Shown here: one piece after another, positions 1 through 6,332 of the stretch
How positions within the stretch are numbered: the first letter of the stretch is position 1
How the letters are laid out: every line of letters begins with the position of its first letter
From: an uncultured Prevotella sp.
Lineage (GTDB): Bacteria; Bacteroidota; Bacteroidia; Bacteroidales; Bacteroidaceae
Assembly (NCBI GenBank): GCA_934202525.1
Contig: CAKPYB010000024.1
Location: 1 to 52,694 of the forward strand
Direction: 5' to 3'
Length of the DNA stretch: 52,694 bases
The notes under the pieces: generated by a model
What the model was told of the DNA's origin: nothing
Database searches by the model: none
Seen by the model: the letters and a program-made list of their open reading frames with translations, nothing else
Translations under genes and position numbers: made by a program

Positions 1-220
1 GAACACGAATATCTCGAATGACACGAATTTTCCGTGATTGAACAGATATTTAATTGAACACGAATATCTCGAATGACGCGAATTTTCCGTGTTTGAACAG
101 ATATTTAATTGAACACGAATATCTCGAATGACGCGAATTTTCCGTGCTTGAACAGATATTTAACTGAACACGAATATCTCGAATGACACGAATTTTCCGT
201 ATTTGAACAGATATTTAATT
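1..220. repeat. Four tandem copies of a 55-bp repeat
   Basis: Four units of exactly 55 bp lie head to tail, starting at 1, 56, 111 and 166. They differ at only a few positions. Each unit starts GAACACGAATATCTCGAATG and ends with an AACAGATATTTAA stretch. The array probably continues left of the window. Its first 10 bases recur as the ends of the palindromic units at 221 and 1787. No reading frame stays open through it and no promoter is evident. It occupies the downstream flank of the smalltalk gene, where many Bacteroidales cassettes of this type carry an amidase gene. Confidence 0.95.
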
Positions 221-295
221 GAACACGAATTTCTCGAATAGCACGAATATGGCCTTTGAATAGATTGATTCGTTCGATTCGTGTAATTCGTGTTC
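221..295. repeat. 75-bp palindromic unit, copy 1
   Basis: The unit begins GAACACGAAT (221-230) and ends with its reverse complement ATTCGTGTTC (286-295). An internal ACGAATATGGCCTTTGAA is shared with the copy at 1787-1862. It follows the 55-bp array directly and shares its first bases. As RNA it could fold into a long stem. The two copies lie in the same orientation and bracket the smalltalk, HU and DUF4248 genes. Confidence 0.85.
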
Positions 296-303
296 AGACG
301 TTA

Positions 304-396
304 TCACTTGCAGCTCTGCACACAGAAGGAGCTGAGGACGGCAGTGAGGACAGTGATGACGAAGTTGATGACTTTCTGGATTGTTTCCTTTTTCAT
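304..396 (-). CDS. Smalltalk-family small protein (30 aa)
   Basis: This 30-residue frame starts MKKETIQKVINFVITVL and ends in QSCK. It has a short basic-amphipathic start, one hydrophobic stretch (about residues 9-24) and two C-terminal cysteines. This matches the tiny proteins called smalltalk protein in Bacteroidales, which usually sit just downstream of an HU-like gene in this cassette. The function is not known. The hydrophobic segment suggests membrane association or a lipoprotein-like end, but no proper lipobox is seen. It lies 215 bp after the HU-HIG gene on the same strand. Identification rests on length, sequence pattern and gene order. Confidence 0.8.
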   Translation of the reverse strand: MKKETIQKVINFVITVLTAVLSSFCVQSCK

Positions 397-611
397 TGTT
401 GTTAGTGATTAGTGTAATTAGTGATTAATGTTTAGTGATTAGTGTGGGAGACAAGAAGGAAGCGGGCAGGATGAGCAAGTATCCGTTCAGGGCGATGATT
501 TGACAATGTTGAATGGTGAGTGATGAACTCATTCCTGATGTGCCCTCGGATTACTCCGGACTGCATCCTGCCGATGCGCTTTCTCTTGTTTCAGATGCGA
601 GGCGAGTAGGG

Positions 612-1145
612 CTACTCTAAGCCGTCGCCTCCTCCTTCTCCAGTGGTTCCGCTACCGCCCTGGTCGGTGTTGTCACCACCAGGGGTATCCTTTCCGGTAT
701 CCTTCCCAGGATCCGGGGTGGTATCCGGGGTGGTGCCATCACCTAACAGAGCAGAGGCCTTCTTCAGCGTAGCTTCGAGGTTGATGGTCTTGGCGCTGAA
801 CTCACCGGTGCCACGAGCACGGAGACGGAAACCGTCGATGTTCTTGGCGATGGTGAACTCCTTCTCTGAGGCGGCTCCCTCCTTGTTGCGGATGCCGATG
901 GAGAAGATGGCGAGGTCATCAATCTTCACAGCGAAACCTTGCAAGGTGAGTTCCTTGACGCACGATACCATATCGGTAATCATGCCCTTGATGGCTCCCT
1001 TAGAGAAAGGAGTGTTGTGGCTAGCCATGTGTTCGGCCAGGCCGTCGATGTCTACCGTCTGAGTGATGACTGGATAGGCGTAATACTTGCCGTATGCCTC
1101 TGGCATCTTGGCGTTCTGATTTAGTTTTAGTACGTAAAGCAACAT
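612..1145 (-). CDS. HU-HIG family DNA-binding protein
   Basis: This 177-residue protein has an HU-like fold in residues 1 to about 125. It resembles the Bacteroidales HU-HIG proteins annotated as HU-like or DNA-binding. The last 40 residues form a low-complexity tail rich in Thr, Pro, Gly and Asp (repeats of DTTPD and GKDTGKDT) ending GDGLE. Such acidic or Gly-rich tails are common in this family and are probably disordered. The family is expected to bend or coat DNA as a dimer, but its target is unknown. It is the third gene of the minus-strand VirE, DUF4248, HU, smalltalk cassette, and the spacers on either side are filled with repeats. Confidence 0.82.
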   Translation of the reverse strand: MLLYVLKLNQNAKMPEAYGKYYAYPVITQTVDIDGLAEHMASHNTPFSKGAIKGMITDMVSCVKELTLQGFAVKIDDLAIFSIGIRNKEGAASEKEFTIAKNIDGFRLRARGTGEFSAKTINLEATLKKASALLGDGTTPDTTPDPGKDTGKDTPGGDNTDQGGSGTTGEGGGDGLE

Positions 1146-1282
1146 AAGTTTTTAAGTGTTAAGTTTTAAATGTTAAATGTTAAGTGTTAAATGTTAAGTG
1201 GGCGCTGCGCAGTGCCTGATTCTTGAACACGAATCTCTCGAATCGAACGAATCTTTGACTCCTCACGGAGTTTTTAATTTCC

Positions 1283-1390
1283 CACACGGATCTCACGGAT
1301 TTTTACTCCTTCGGAGTTTTTTCCTGTGAGGCATAGTGAGAACCGTTGCTTGCAACGAAGAAGATCCGTGGGATCTGTGAGATCCGTGTG
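1283..1390. repeat. Inverted repeat ATCCGTGAGATCCGTGTG in the HU leader
   Basis: The left arm at 1283-1300 is the complement of ATCCGTGAGATCCGTGTG, and the right arm at 1373-1390 matches with one mismatch. A solo exact copy of the right-arm sequence sits at 5307-5324. Smaller hairpins lie between the arms (ACTCCTTCGGAGT at about 1306). The rest of the 1146-1496 gap holds a partial GAACACGAAT unit at 1225 and a TTAAGTGTTAAATG low-complexity stretch just upstream of the HU start. No other gene is visible there. Confidence 0.7.
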
Positions 1391-1415
1391 CGACTTCTTT
1401 TTCTGAATCACAATG

Positions 1416-1423
1416 CAAAGATA
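1416..1423 (-). promoter_or_regulatory. Probable -7 element upstream of the HU gene
   Basis: The reverse strand reads TATCTTTG, a match to the Bacteroidetes -7 element TAnnTTTG. A TTG lies 16 bp upstream, closer than the usual 19-20 bp, so this is a plausible but imperfect promoter. It would drive the HU and smalltalk genes with a leader of about 265 nt that includes the inverted repeat at 1283-1390. Confidence 0.45.
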
Positions 1424-1496
1424 CAACATTTCATTTTCCCAACTCACCGATGCTCACTGTTGCTCACCGATATTCACCGATTTTCACTGATAAATA

Positions 1497-1706
1497 TCAG
1501 GGTTCTCCCAAATGGAAGAAAATATAGGATACTTGCAGGGGATTGAACTCCTTGGTGTTCTTGTTGTATCCACTCTTCTGCAACTGCTCGTAGAGCTGGG
1601 TGCATCTTACTATCCATCTCATCAGATGGGCTCTTGCCACGTCCGGGTCGGAATCCGGAAAATAGAGCAGGGCTAACTCCTGCTTGGTGTAACTTCGTAA
1701 ATCCAT
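1497..1706 (-). CDS. DUF4248 family protein
   Basis: This 69-residue protein begins MDLRSYTKQELALLYFPDSD and contains the conserved core of the DUF4248 family: a helical YTKQELA segment, then a P-D-x-A region and a helical hydrophobic second half. The family is confined largely to Bacteroidales. It usually lies between a VirE-type primase gene and an HU-like gene, as here. The fold suggests a small helical DNA-binding or adaptor protein, but its function is unknown. About 300 bp of repeat-rich DNA separates it from the primase gene upstream. Confidence 0.75.
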   Translation of the reverse strand: MDLRSYTKQELALLYFPDSDPDVARAHLMRWIVRCTQLYEQLQKSGYNKNTKEFNPLQVSYIFFHLGEP

Positions 1707-1786
1707 TGACGGTAATTATAATGTTGAATGTTGAATTTTGAACACGAATCTCTCGAATGACACGAATCTTTCGTTCTCAAGAAACT

Positions 1787-1862
1787 GAACACGAATTACT
1801 CGGATGACACGAATATGGCCTTTGAACAGTTATGATTCGTTCGATTCGTGCAATTCGTGTTC
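1787..1862. repeat. 75-bp palindromic unit, copy 2
   Basis: The ends are GAACACGAAT (1787-1796) and ATTCGTGTTC (1853-1862), as in the copy at 221-295, with the same internal ACGAATATGGCCTTTGAA. A second, partial GAACACGAATC unit starts at 1740, immediately after a TGTTGAATGTTGAAT low-complexity run. It lies in the same orientation as copy 1. Confidence 0.85.
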
Positions 1863-1943
1863 AGTAAGAATAATAAGTTATTACGTGTTCAGTAAAACCA
1901 ATAAGAAATTTGCGTGCAGAGAAATATCTATTAGAGTTATGCT

Positions 1944-2009
1944 TCGTAAGTATGATACTTAGCCATCGTAACCATGATACTTAGTGGTCGTAACCAAGAT
2001 ACTTAATCC
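1944..2009. repeat. Three-unit 22-bp tandem repeat
   Basis: Three consecutive 22-bp units start at 1944, 1966 and 1988. All begin TCGTAA and carry a GAtACTTA core (TGATACTTAG, TGATACTTAG, AGATACTTAA). The last unit runs over the stop codon of the primase gene (2003-2005). The period is the same as that of the larger degenerate array at 40584-40913. Confidence 0.85.
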
Positions 2010-4279
2010 TCCATGGTATCGTTAGGATCGATGAAGGCATCGTTGTTGATTTCGCTACCTTCCTTCTCTATCACAGCCCAGCCGTTGCCGTTCTTCTTGT
2101 GAATCTTCTTGAATCCAAGACGCTTCATCACGTTACCGATGTTCTGGTTGTTCAGGTTCTGGCGAAGGGCAGGGTTGATGCCTATCCTCTCCAGTATCTC
2201 AGCACTGTAGCGGAACTTGATAAACTGTAGCGGCGTATCTGGCTCCGGCACCCGGTAGTAACGGAGTATCTGCTCCTCGGCATAGTTGGCTACCATGAAG
2301 AGGCGGTTGTGACTGCGCATCAGTTCGATGTCATCCCTCGTCAGCCAGTATGTCCACTCCAGGGGCTCGCCCTTAGGATGGCTCATCACCTCCTGACCCA
2401 GTGCCACTGCCTCGGCAAACACGTGGTCGTAGTCTATCGGGTGCTCTATTGGACTCTCGATGCTCTTTACCAGCCAAGGACAGTAGCGGCGGTTCTCCTC
2501 GTCGGTGATGAACTGCTGGTTGTTGGTGGTGCCGCAGAGCGATCCACGGTGGGGCATCTCTGAACGGTACTTGTCGTAAGGTCGGCGTATGGAGAATGTC
2601 ACCTTGGTCATGTTGCTCTTGAAGGCGCTCAGGTTCTTGCCGAATACCATCTCAAACTCGTCGAGACAGAGCAGAGCCTTGCTGCTGAAAGCTTCCATGA
2701 AGTCCTTGTCGGTATAGGCTCCCGTCGAGTCGTTGAGGAAGTACTGGCGCAATTGTGGGGGCAACAGCATGTGGAAGAACGTGGTCTTGAAGATGCCGCC
2801 CTTTCCCACGAAGATGAGTATCATCTGGTTCACCACCTTCAGCGTTACCCACGCCACTACCATCGCTACCAGCCACTTCTTGAAGAAATAGCGGAAGAGG
2901 CTCTGCGTATGTTCGTTGGCGGGCAGGTTTTCCACCTCGATGCGGTCGGCGAGCTGGTCGATGTAGTCGGGATCCTCTCCCTTCTTCCATTTCGGCAGAC
3001 TGCGCAGGTAATCGTCCAAGGGGTCGAACGGCTCGCTGAAGTCGCTGTTGATGATGTTGTGCAAGGTCTTCTCCGAGAGATGCAGTCCCGACTCGTCCAT
3101 CTCGCTCCAGATGGAGTTCTCGATATTGTCGTCGATGCGTACCCAGTCAGGATACTTGCCGTCTAAAACGAAGCGGCTCTCCACCTCGTAAAATCCCGTC
3201 AGCACGTTTCGGCGGAACAGATAGTGGGTGAGTAGCCACTGCTTGATGCCCCTTACCGATGGCTTGGCGCTGCGCCCCTCGCCATGGCGATAGAAATGCC
3301 AGATACCAAACTTGTTCAGATGCTTGTAGCGAGACTTGATGACAGAAGCCGTATCTTCGTAGCTGGTGCCAAACTCACGGTCGGCGTAGGTCAGAACTTC
3401 TTCCTGCGGGATGCCATAGTAGATGCAGATGTCGGCAAAGTGCCATACATACTCGTTGTGATGCTCAGGCTCGAAACGATAGCCCCACAGGTCGAGCAGT
3501 TCCTTGATATGGGAAGCCGCTTCCTCGATGGTAGGCACACCCTTGTCGCTTGACTTCGCCTCCTCTTTCACCTTGCTGCTTCGCTTTACTCCCTTGGCGT
3601 TTCGCCTGGCAGAATACTTCGCCTGCAATGCCTTCTTCGTGTAGAGGGTTTTCAGGTCCTTCGGTCCCAAGACAAAAGGCTCGGCATCCCAGCGGAAATA
3701 GGCATCCGGGTCGTAGGCAAGACCGGCGCATCGGGTGATGTCTACACACTGCTTGTCGGGAGCAATGCCCAGGAGCTGGGTGTAGTAAGCCATCGCCTTC
3801 TGCAGCACGGCATCGAAGAGTTCCAGCACGCTGATGTCGTCGTCATCCACAGGATGGTAGGCACAGAATACTCTGAATCCCCTGCCGCTCACGGTGACAT
3901 ACTCTACCATCGTATGATTGTCGCCTCTCACCAGTCGGATAAGCTGCTCCATATCTTCCTTCTTCACATGGTCGAAGTCGAGCTGGAACATGTAGGTAGG
4001 TTTGAGGAAGTCGGCAAGTTGTCTGCCGTAGCCGTTCATGAGTGCCGAAACCGTGATGGCAGGCATCTCAGGCTTGTACTGGTCGGCAAACTGCTTGCTG
4101 ATGGCGAGGCGCTTGCGGTAAGTCTCGGTCATCATTCGTAGCTCAGGGCTAGAGGTAATCACGCTCTTGAGATACAACCAGTCGGCGAGTGGATGGCTCT
4201 CCGAAGATTTGATACAAGGGAAGTACGATGGCATCGTAGCTGTCTCTTTCATACAGTTGGGGTTTGATTCTTTTTCCAT
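2003..4279 (-). CDS. VirE-type primase-helicase (BT4734/BF3469 family)
   Basis: This 758-residue protein has two catalytic parts. The N-terminal BT4734-like domain shows motifs typical of archaeo-eukaryotic primases: LDFDH (D101, D103), SGRGF (131-135) and an Asp at 180 in CVDITR. The C-terminal VirE domain is a P-loop ATPase with Walker A GKGGIFKTT (about 492-500) and Walker B LLCLDEFE (536-543), resembling helicases of plasmids and phage satellites. The residues between (about 205-250) are Lys/Ser-rich and likely a linker. It probably primes and unwinds DNA, but the substrate is unknown. It heads the DUF4248, HU, smalltalk cassette, and iteron-like repeats lie just upstream. Confidence 0.85.
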   Translation of the reverse strand: MEKESNPNCMKETATMPSYFPCIKSSESHPLADWLYLKSVITSSPELRMMTETYRKRLAISKQFADQYKPEMPAITVSALMNGYGRQLADFLKPTYMFQLDFDHVKKEDMEQLIRLVRGDNHTMVEYVTVSGRGFRVFCAYHPVDDDDISVLELFDAVLQKAMAYYTQLLGIAPDKQCVDITRCAGLAYDPDAYFRWDAEPFVLGPKDLKTLYTKKALQAKYSARRNAKGVKRSSKVKEEAKSSDKGVPTIEEAASHIKELLDLWGYRFEPEHHNEYVWHFADICIYYGIPQEEVLTYADREFGTSYEDTASVIKSRYKHLNKFGIWHFYRHGEGRSAKPSVRGIKQWLLTHYLFRRNVLTGFYEVESRFVLDGKYPDWVRIDDNIENSIWSEMDESGLHLSEKTLHNIINSDFSEPFDPLDDYLRSLPKWKKGEDPDYIDQLADRIEVENLPANEHTQSLFRYFFKKWLVAMVVAWVTLKVVNQMILIFVGKGGIFKTTFFHMLLPPQLRQYFLNDSTGAYTDKDFMEAFSSKALLCLDEFEMVFGKNLSAFKSNMTKVTFSIRRPYDKYRSEMPHRGSLCGTTNNQQFITDEENRRYCPWLVKSIESPIEHPIDYDHVFAEAVALGQEVMSHPKGEPLEWTYWLTRDDIELMRSHNRLFMVANYAEEQILRYYRVPEPDTPLQFIKFRYSAEILERIGINPALRQNLNNQNIGNVMKRLGFKKIHKKNGNGWAVIEKEGSEINNDAFIDPNDTMED

Positions 4280-4345
4280 TTCGTTTTAAAATTGTTGTTG
4301 TTATATACTATTCAGTCGTTTCCAACGTTCTCTAACTAAGAGTGT

Positions 4346-4544
4346 GGGTGAACACTTGGCGATGAAGTTGGTGAAGGGTGAACCCCGATGCCAACCTTTA
4401 GCGTTAATAATGTGTTAAAAACACTATATAACCCATTATAATAGAGACTCTTATATTTCTAGCATGCGCTGTATATACAAAGTTCTTTTTACTAGGGTTC
4501 ACCCCAGAGCCGAAAAGGTGAATGCTTGGGGCAAGTGTTCACCC
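4346..4544. repeat. Nested inverted repeats around an AT-rich core (origin-like)
   Basis: A perfect 13-bp inverted repeat (GGGTGAACACTTG at 4346-4358; its complement at 4532-4544) encloses a second one (GGGTGAACCC at 4376-4385; GGGTTCACCC at 4495-4504). GGTGAAtgCTTGG at 4517 is a near direct repeat of GGTGAAcaCTTGG at 4347. The centre is AT-rich and holds ACTATATAACC and ACTCTTATAT. Repeated GGTGAA/TTCACC motifs beside a primase-helicase gene look like iterons of a replication origin, though an operator or RNA structure is also possible. It fills the gap between the two divergent genes. Confidence 0.7.
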
Positions 4545-4571
4545 CGCTGTTCACCATTCGGTAACTGTCAG

Positions 4572-4579
4572 CAAAGATA
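4572..4579 (-). promoter_or_regulatory. Possible -7 element for the primase cassette
   Basis: The reverse strand reads TATCTTTG, a match to TAnnTTTG. No clear TTG lies at the usual distance upstream. If active, the transcript would carry the whole inverted-repeat structure (4346-4544) as its leader before the primase start at 4279. Confidence 0.4.
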
Positions 4580-4609
4580 CGACAAAAGGGCGATATAGGA
4601 AATCGAAAA

Positions 4610-4626
4610 TTACCACATTGTGGTAA
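4610..4626. promoter_or_regulatory. Palindrome TTACCACA-T-TGTGGTAA (operator candidate)
   Basis: A perfect 8-bp inverted repeat with a 1-bp centre lies between the primase cassette and the divergent gene, about 30 bp upstream of the cassette's likely -7 element. Its size and place fit the binding site of a dimeric regulator controlling either direction. No other copy was noticed in the window. Confidence 0.5.
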
Positions 4627-5192
4627 AAACAAATAATTTAAGTATTATTTTTTTAAAAAAATTTAGAAATGGAAAAAAGAAATTCCTTCTTTCTGCCGAT
4701 GAGAAGTTAAAGCTCGCGGCTGAGATTTCGTCGAAGACTGCTGAGCAGCGTTTCGACAAGTTGTCAAACCGGTTAGTAAAGTCTGCCAAGCACATTTATT
4801 CAGAGAAGGCAACTTATCATGAGTTGACCGAAGGCATGCGTGCCTGGGTGTTGAAGAAGAGTGACATCAAGAAAGCGTTTCACCTGACTCGCAGTTTCTT
4901 CACTCATTTGAACAAGGGCGAGCATATGTTGCTCTCCGAGTTTGTTCGTTTTACTAATTGGATTTTCACCCATTATGCTAGCGAGGAGGTTCGCCTGAAG
5001 GTATGGATGGGTATTGGCACGGTGTTGTTCTGTCACACGAAGGAGAATGCCGATTACGGTTGGCATCCTTTCTCCCGTCCTCTCGACCAGATTTTAGAGG
5101 ACATGATAGAGAAGGAAGTGAAGAAGCGAGTAGAGAAGGAGGAAAGAATCCGCGCTTTGAAGAAAGCCCAGGATGAGATAGGAAAATACTGA
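4620..5192 (+). CDS. Unknown protein with ambiguous start
   Basis: I do not recognise this family. The open frame could start at a GTG inside the palindrome (190 aa), but that start is weak. The best-placed ATG (4669) is in another frame and hits a stop after 13 codons. A one-base backward shift in the A6 run at 4673-4678 would join it to the long frame and give MEKKKFLLSADEKLK. So either the ribosome slips on A-AAA-AAG, the run has lost one A, or a non-ATG start is used. The product is helical and charged: a core with HLTRSFFTHLNKGEHM and KVWMGIG, and a C-terminal coiled-coil-like Glu/Lys stretch. It may be a regulator of the divergent cassette, judged by position only. Confidence 0.5.
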   Translation: MVKTNNLSIIFLKKFRNGKKKFLLSADEKLKLAAEISSKTAEQRFDKLSNRLVKSAKHIYSEKATYHELTEGMRAWVLKKSDIKKAFHLTRSFFTHLNKGEHMLLSEFVRFTNWIFTHYASEEVRLKVWMGIGTVLFCHTKENADYGWHPFSRPLDQILEDMIEKEVKKRVEKEERIRALKKAQDEIGKY

Positions 5193-5616
5193 TTTCACTT
5201 TTTTAGATTGATTTAGAACCATTAAGGCGCCGCCTTCCTGCTGGCGAAAGCTGGCTGGAAGGGGGTGCTGTAAAACCAAAAGCTGTAGAGTCTGGAAGTA
5301 GTTTGAATCCGTGAGATCCGTGTGAGCCTAATTAGATACGAAAAGTAAAGATTTTAATCCAAGATTAAAAACTCCATACCTCTTGTTTTGAGTAGCTGCA
5401 CTAACTCATGGGGCGTGGAATATGTTTTTATAAACGGAATTCTTGTTGCCATATACCCATGATTACCGCCCTCCTGTGCTCAGAACCGCTACGCTTTAAG
5501 GTTGGCGGACCAAAGCGGTCTTCGCCATGGTTGTGCGGGATGGGACCGCCGGGAGAGGGAAGTTTAAAGTTAATAGTTTATCTTGAATTAATTTGCTGAT
5601 AACTTGCAGATTTCTT
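5193..5616. other. Intergenic region without a convincing gene
   Basis: The stretch holds a GC-rich partial hairpin just after the upstream gene (about 5229-5266), a solo ATCCGTGAGATCCGTGTG repeat at 5307-5324 matching the arms near 1283-1390, and a G+C-rich imperfect hairpin near 5500-5525. A 63-codon open frame at 5408-5599 has no recognisable product and is probably chance. Confidence 0.6.
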
Positions 5617-5647
5617 GCTTTTTTCTTGGTAGTTTCAAGAAAAAAGC
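5617..5647. promoter_or_regulatory. Palindrome overlapping the antitoxin promoter (operator)
   Basis: GCTTTTTTCTTG (5617-5628) and its exact complement CAAGAAAAAAGC (5636-5647) flank a 7-bp centre. The site covers the -33 TTG and the spacer and ends one base before the -7 element at 5649. Toxin-antitoxin operons commonly repress themselves through such a site, so this is the likely operator of the pair that follows. Confidence 0.65.
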
Positions 5648-5656
5648 GTAATTTTG
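5626..5656 (+). promoter_or_regulatory. Promoter of the toxin-antitoxin pair
   Basis: TTG (5626-5628), a 20-bp spacer, then TAATTTTG (5649-5656) fit the Bacteroidetes consensus. Transcription would start near 5663. This rules out the ATG at 5654 and supports translation from 5684. Confidence 0.75.
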
Positions 5657-5683
5657 ACGGCATCTAACATAAAATACAAAGGT

Positions 5684-6052
5684 ATGGAAGAAAATAGATA
5701 TAAATTAACAGAAGATAATGCTGCGGCTGATATGGTTGCTGAGCCAACTCCGGTCGTAAGGCCTTCTTTGTCTGTTCAGGAAATGAGACATTGTCTTATG
5801 GATGCAATATATTCCTCCAAGGATGTTGATAAATTATATTCCTGCTTGGTTATTCTTAAAGGTAAGCCAGCAACAGCAAAAGAATATCGTAGCAAGTATC
5901 GTGCTAAGACGGATGCAGAACTTTCTGCAGAGTTGTCACAATTCCCATCTTGGGATGAAACAGAACATCCTGATTTGTCGAATATTGATTATCGACAGTA
6001 TAAGCATAAGAAGTCGCCAAGAACAATTAAAGCAATATCAAAATGGCTGTAA
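5684..6052 (+). CDS. Putative antitoxin of a PemK/MazF-like pair
   Basis: This 122-residue protein (MEENRYKLTEDN...) has a polar, probably disordered N terminus to about residue 35. A helical section follows, then a C-terminal part rich in charged and aromatic residues (SQFPSWDETEHPDLSNIDY). I do not recognise a family by sequence. The antitoxin call comes from context: it lies under a palindromic operator, and its stop overlaps the start of a PemK/MazF-like toxin gene by 10 bp, the usual antitoxin-then-toxin order. Its start was chosen because the upstream in-frame ATG lies inside the -7 element. The partner is truncated, so the gene may now be an orphan. Confidence 0.55.
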   Translation: MEENRYKLTEDNAAADMVAEPTPVVRPSLSVQEMRHCLMDAIYSSKDVDKLYSCLVILKGKPATAKEYRSKYRAKTDAELSAELSQFPSWDETEHPDLSNIDYRQYKHKKSPRTIKAISKWL

Positions 6053-6195
6053 CTAGAGTAAATCAAGGAGAAATTGTAGAGGTTCCATTTGAATTGCCTG
6101 ATGGAAGCATCTTGCCACACCCTGCATTGGTTCTTTCAAATGAGTATTTGCAGGATTATGAAGATGGCTTGTTTTATGCCGTATTGTGCGCCTAG
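6043..6195 (+). pseudogene. Truncated PemK/MazF-like toxin
   Basis: The frame encodes only 50 residues. The start (GEIVEVPFELPDGS, then HPALVLSNE and EDGLFYAVL) matches the first two strands of PemK/MazF-type mRNA endonucleases of Bacteroidales, which are usually about 100-120 residues. It breaks off at a TAG exactly where a new promoter and an unrelated short frame begin. The C-terminal part with the rest of the active site is absent, so it is probably non-functional. An insertion or deletion is the likely cause. Confidence 0.65.
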
Positions 6196-6214
6196 ATAAA
6201 GTTTCGTACCTTTG
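6184..6214 (+). promoter_or_regulatory. Strong consensus promoter at the toxin break point
   Basis: TTG (6184-6186), 20 bp, then TACCTTTG (6207-6214) form a textbook Bacteroidetes promoter. It overlaps the last codons of the truncated toxin and points into the short broken frame at 6241. It probably came with the DNA that cut the toxin gene. Confidence 0.7.
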
Positions 6215-6240
6215 CACCATAATTTTAAATTATTCAAATT

Positions 6241-6332
6241 ATGGTACAAGGCAAGAAACAATTAAACAGCAAACCAAAGCTTGCCGAGGTTGTAATCGGT
6301 GACAATGAGGCGAAGGAAATTGTTCTTTTCTC
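6241..6332 (+). pseudogene. 5' fragment of an unrecognised gene
   Basis: A start codon 26 bp after the promoter opens a frame beginning MVQGKKQLNSKPKLAEVVIG. About 30 codons later the frame runs antisense into the end of the 247-residue gene at 6333 and stops making sense. It looks like the 5' end of a transferred gene, perhaps a mobile-element gene, whose remainder is lost. I cannot name the family. Confidence 0.4.

Noticed and set aside
432..566. 44-codon open frame on the minus strand between smalltalk and HU
   Set aside because: Its His-rich composition, use of repeat DNA and lack of any family make it a chance frame.
5408..5599. 63-codon plus-strand frame
   Set aside because: No recognisable product and no promoter; it overlaps a GC-rich hairpin.
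6184..6332. Complete insertion sequence at the toxin break point
   Set aside because: Only a promoter and about 30 codons are present; no terminal repeats and no transposase motif were found.
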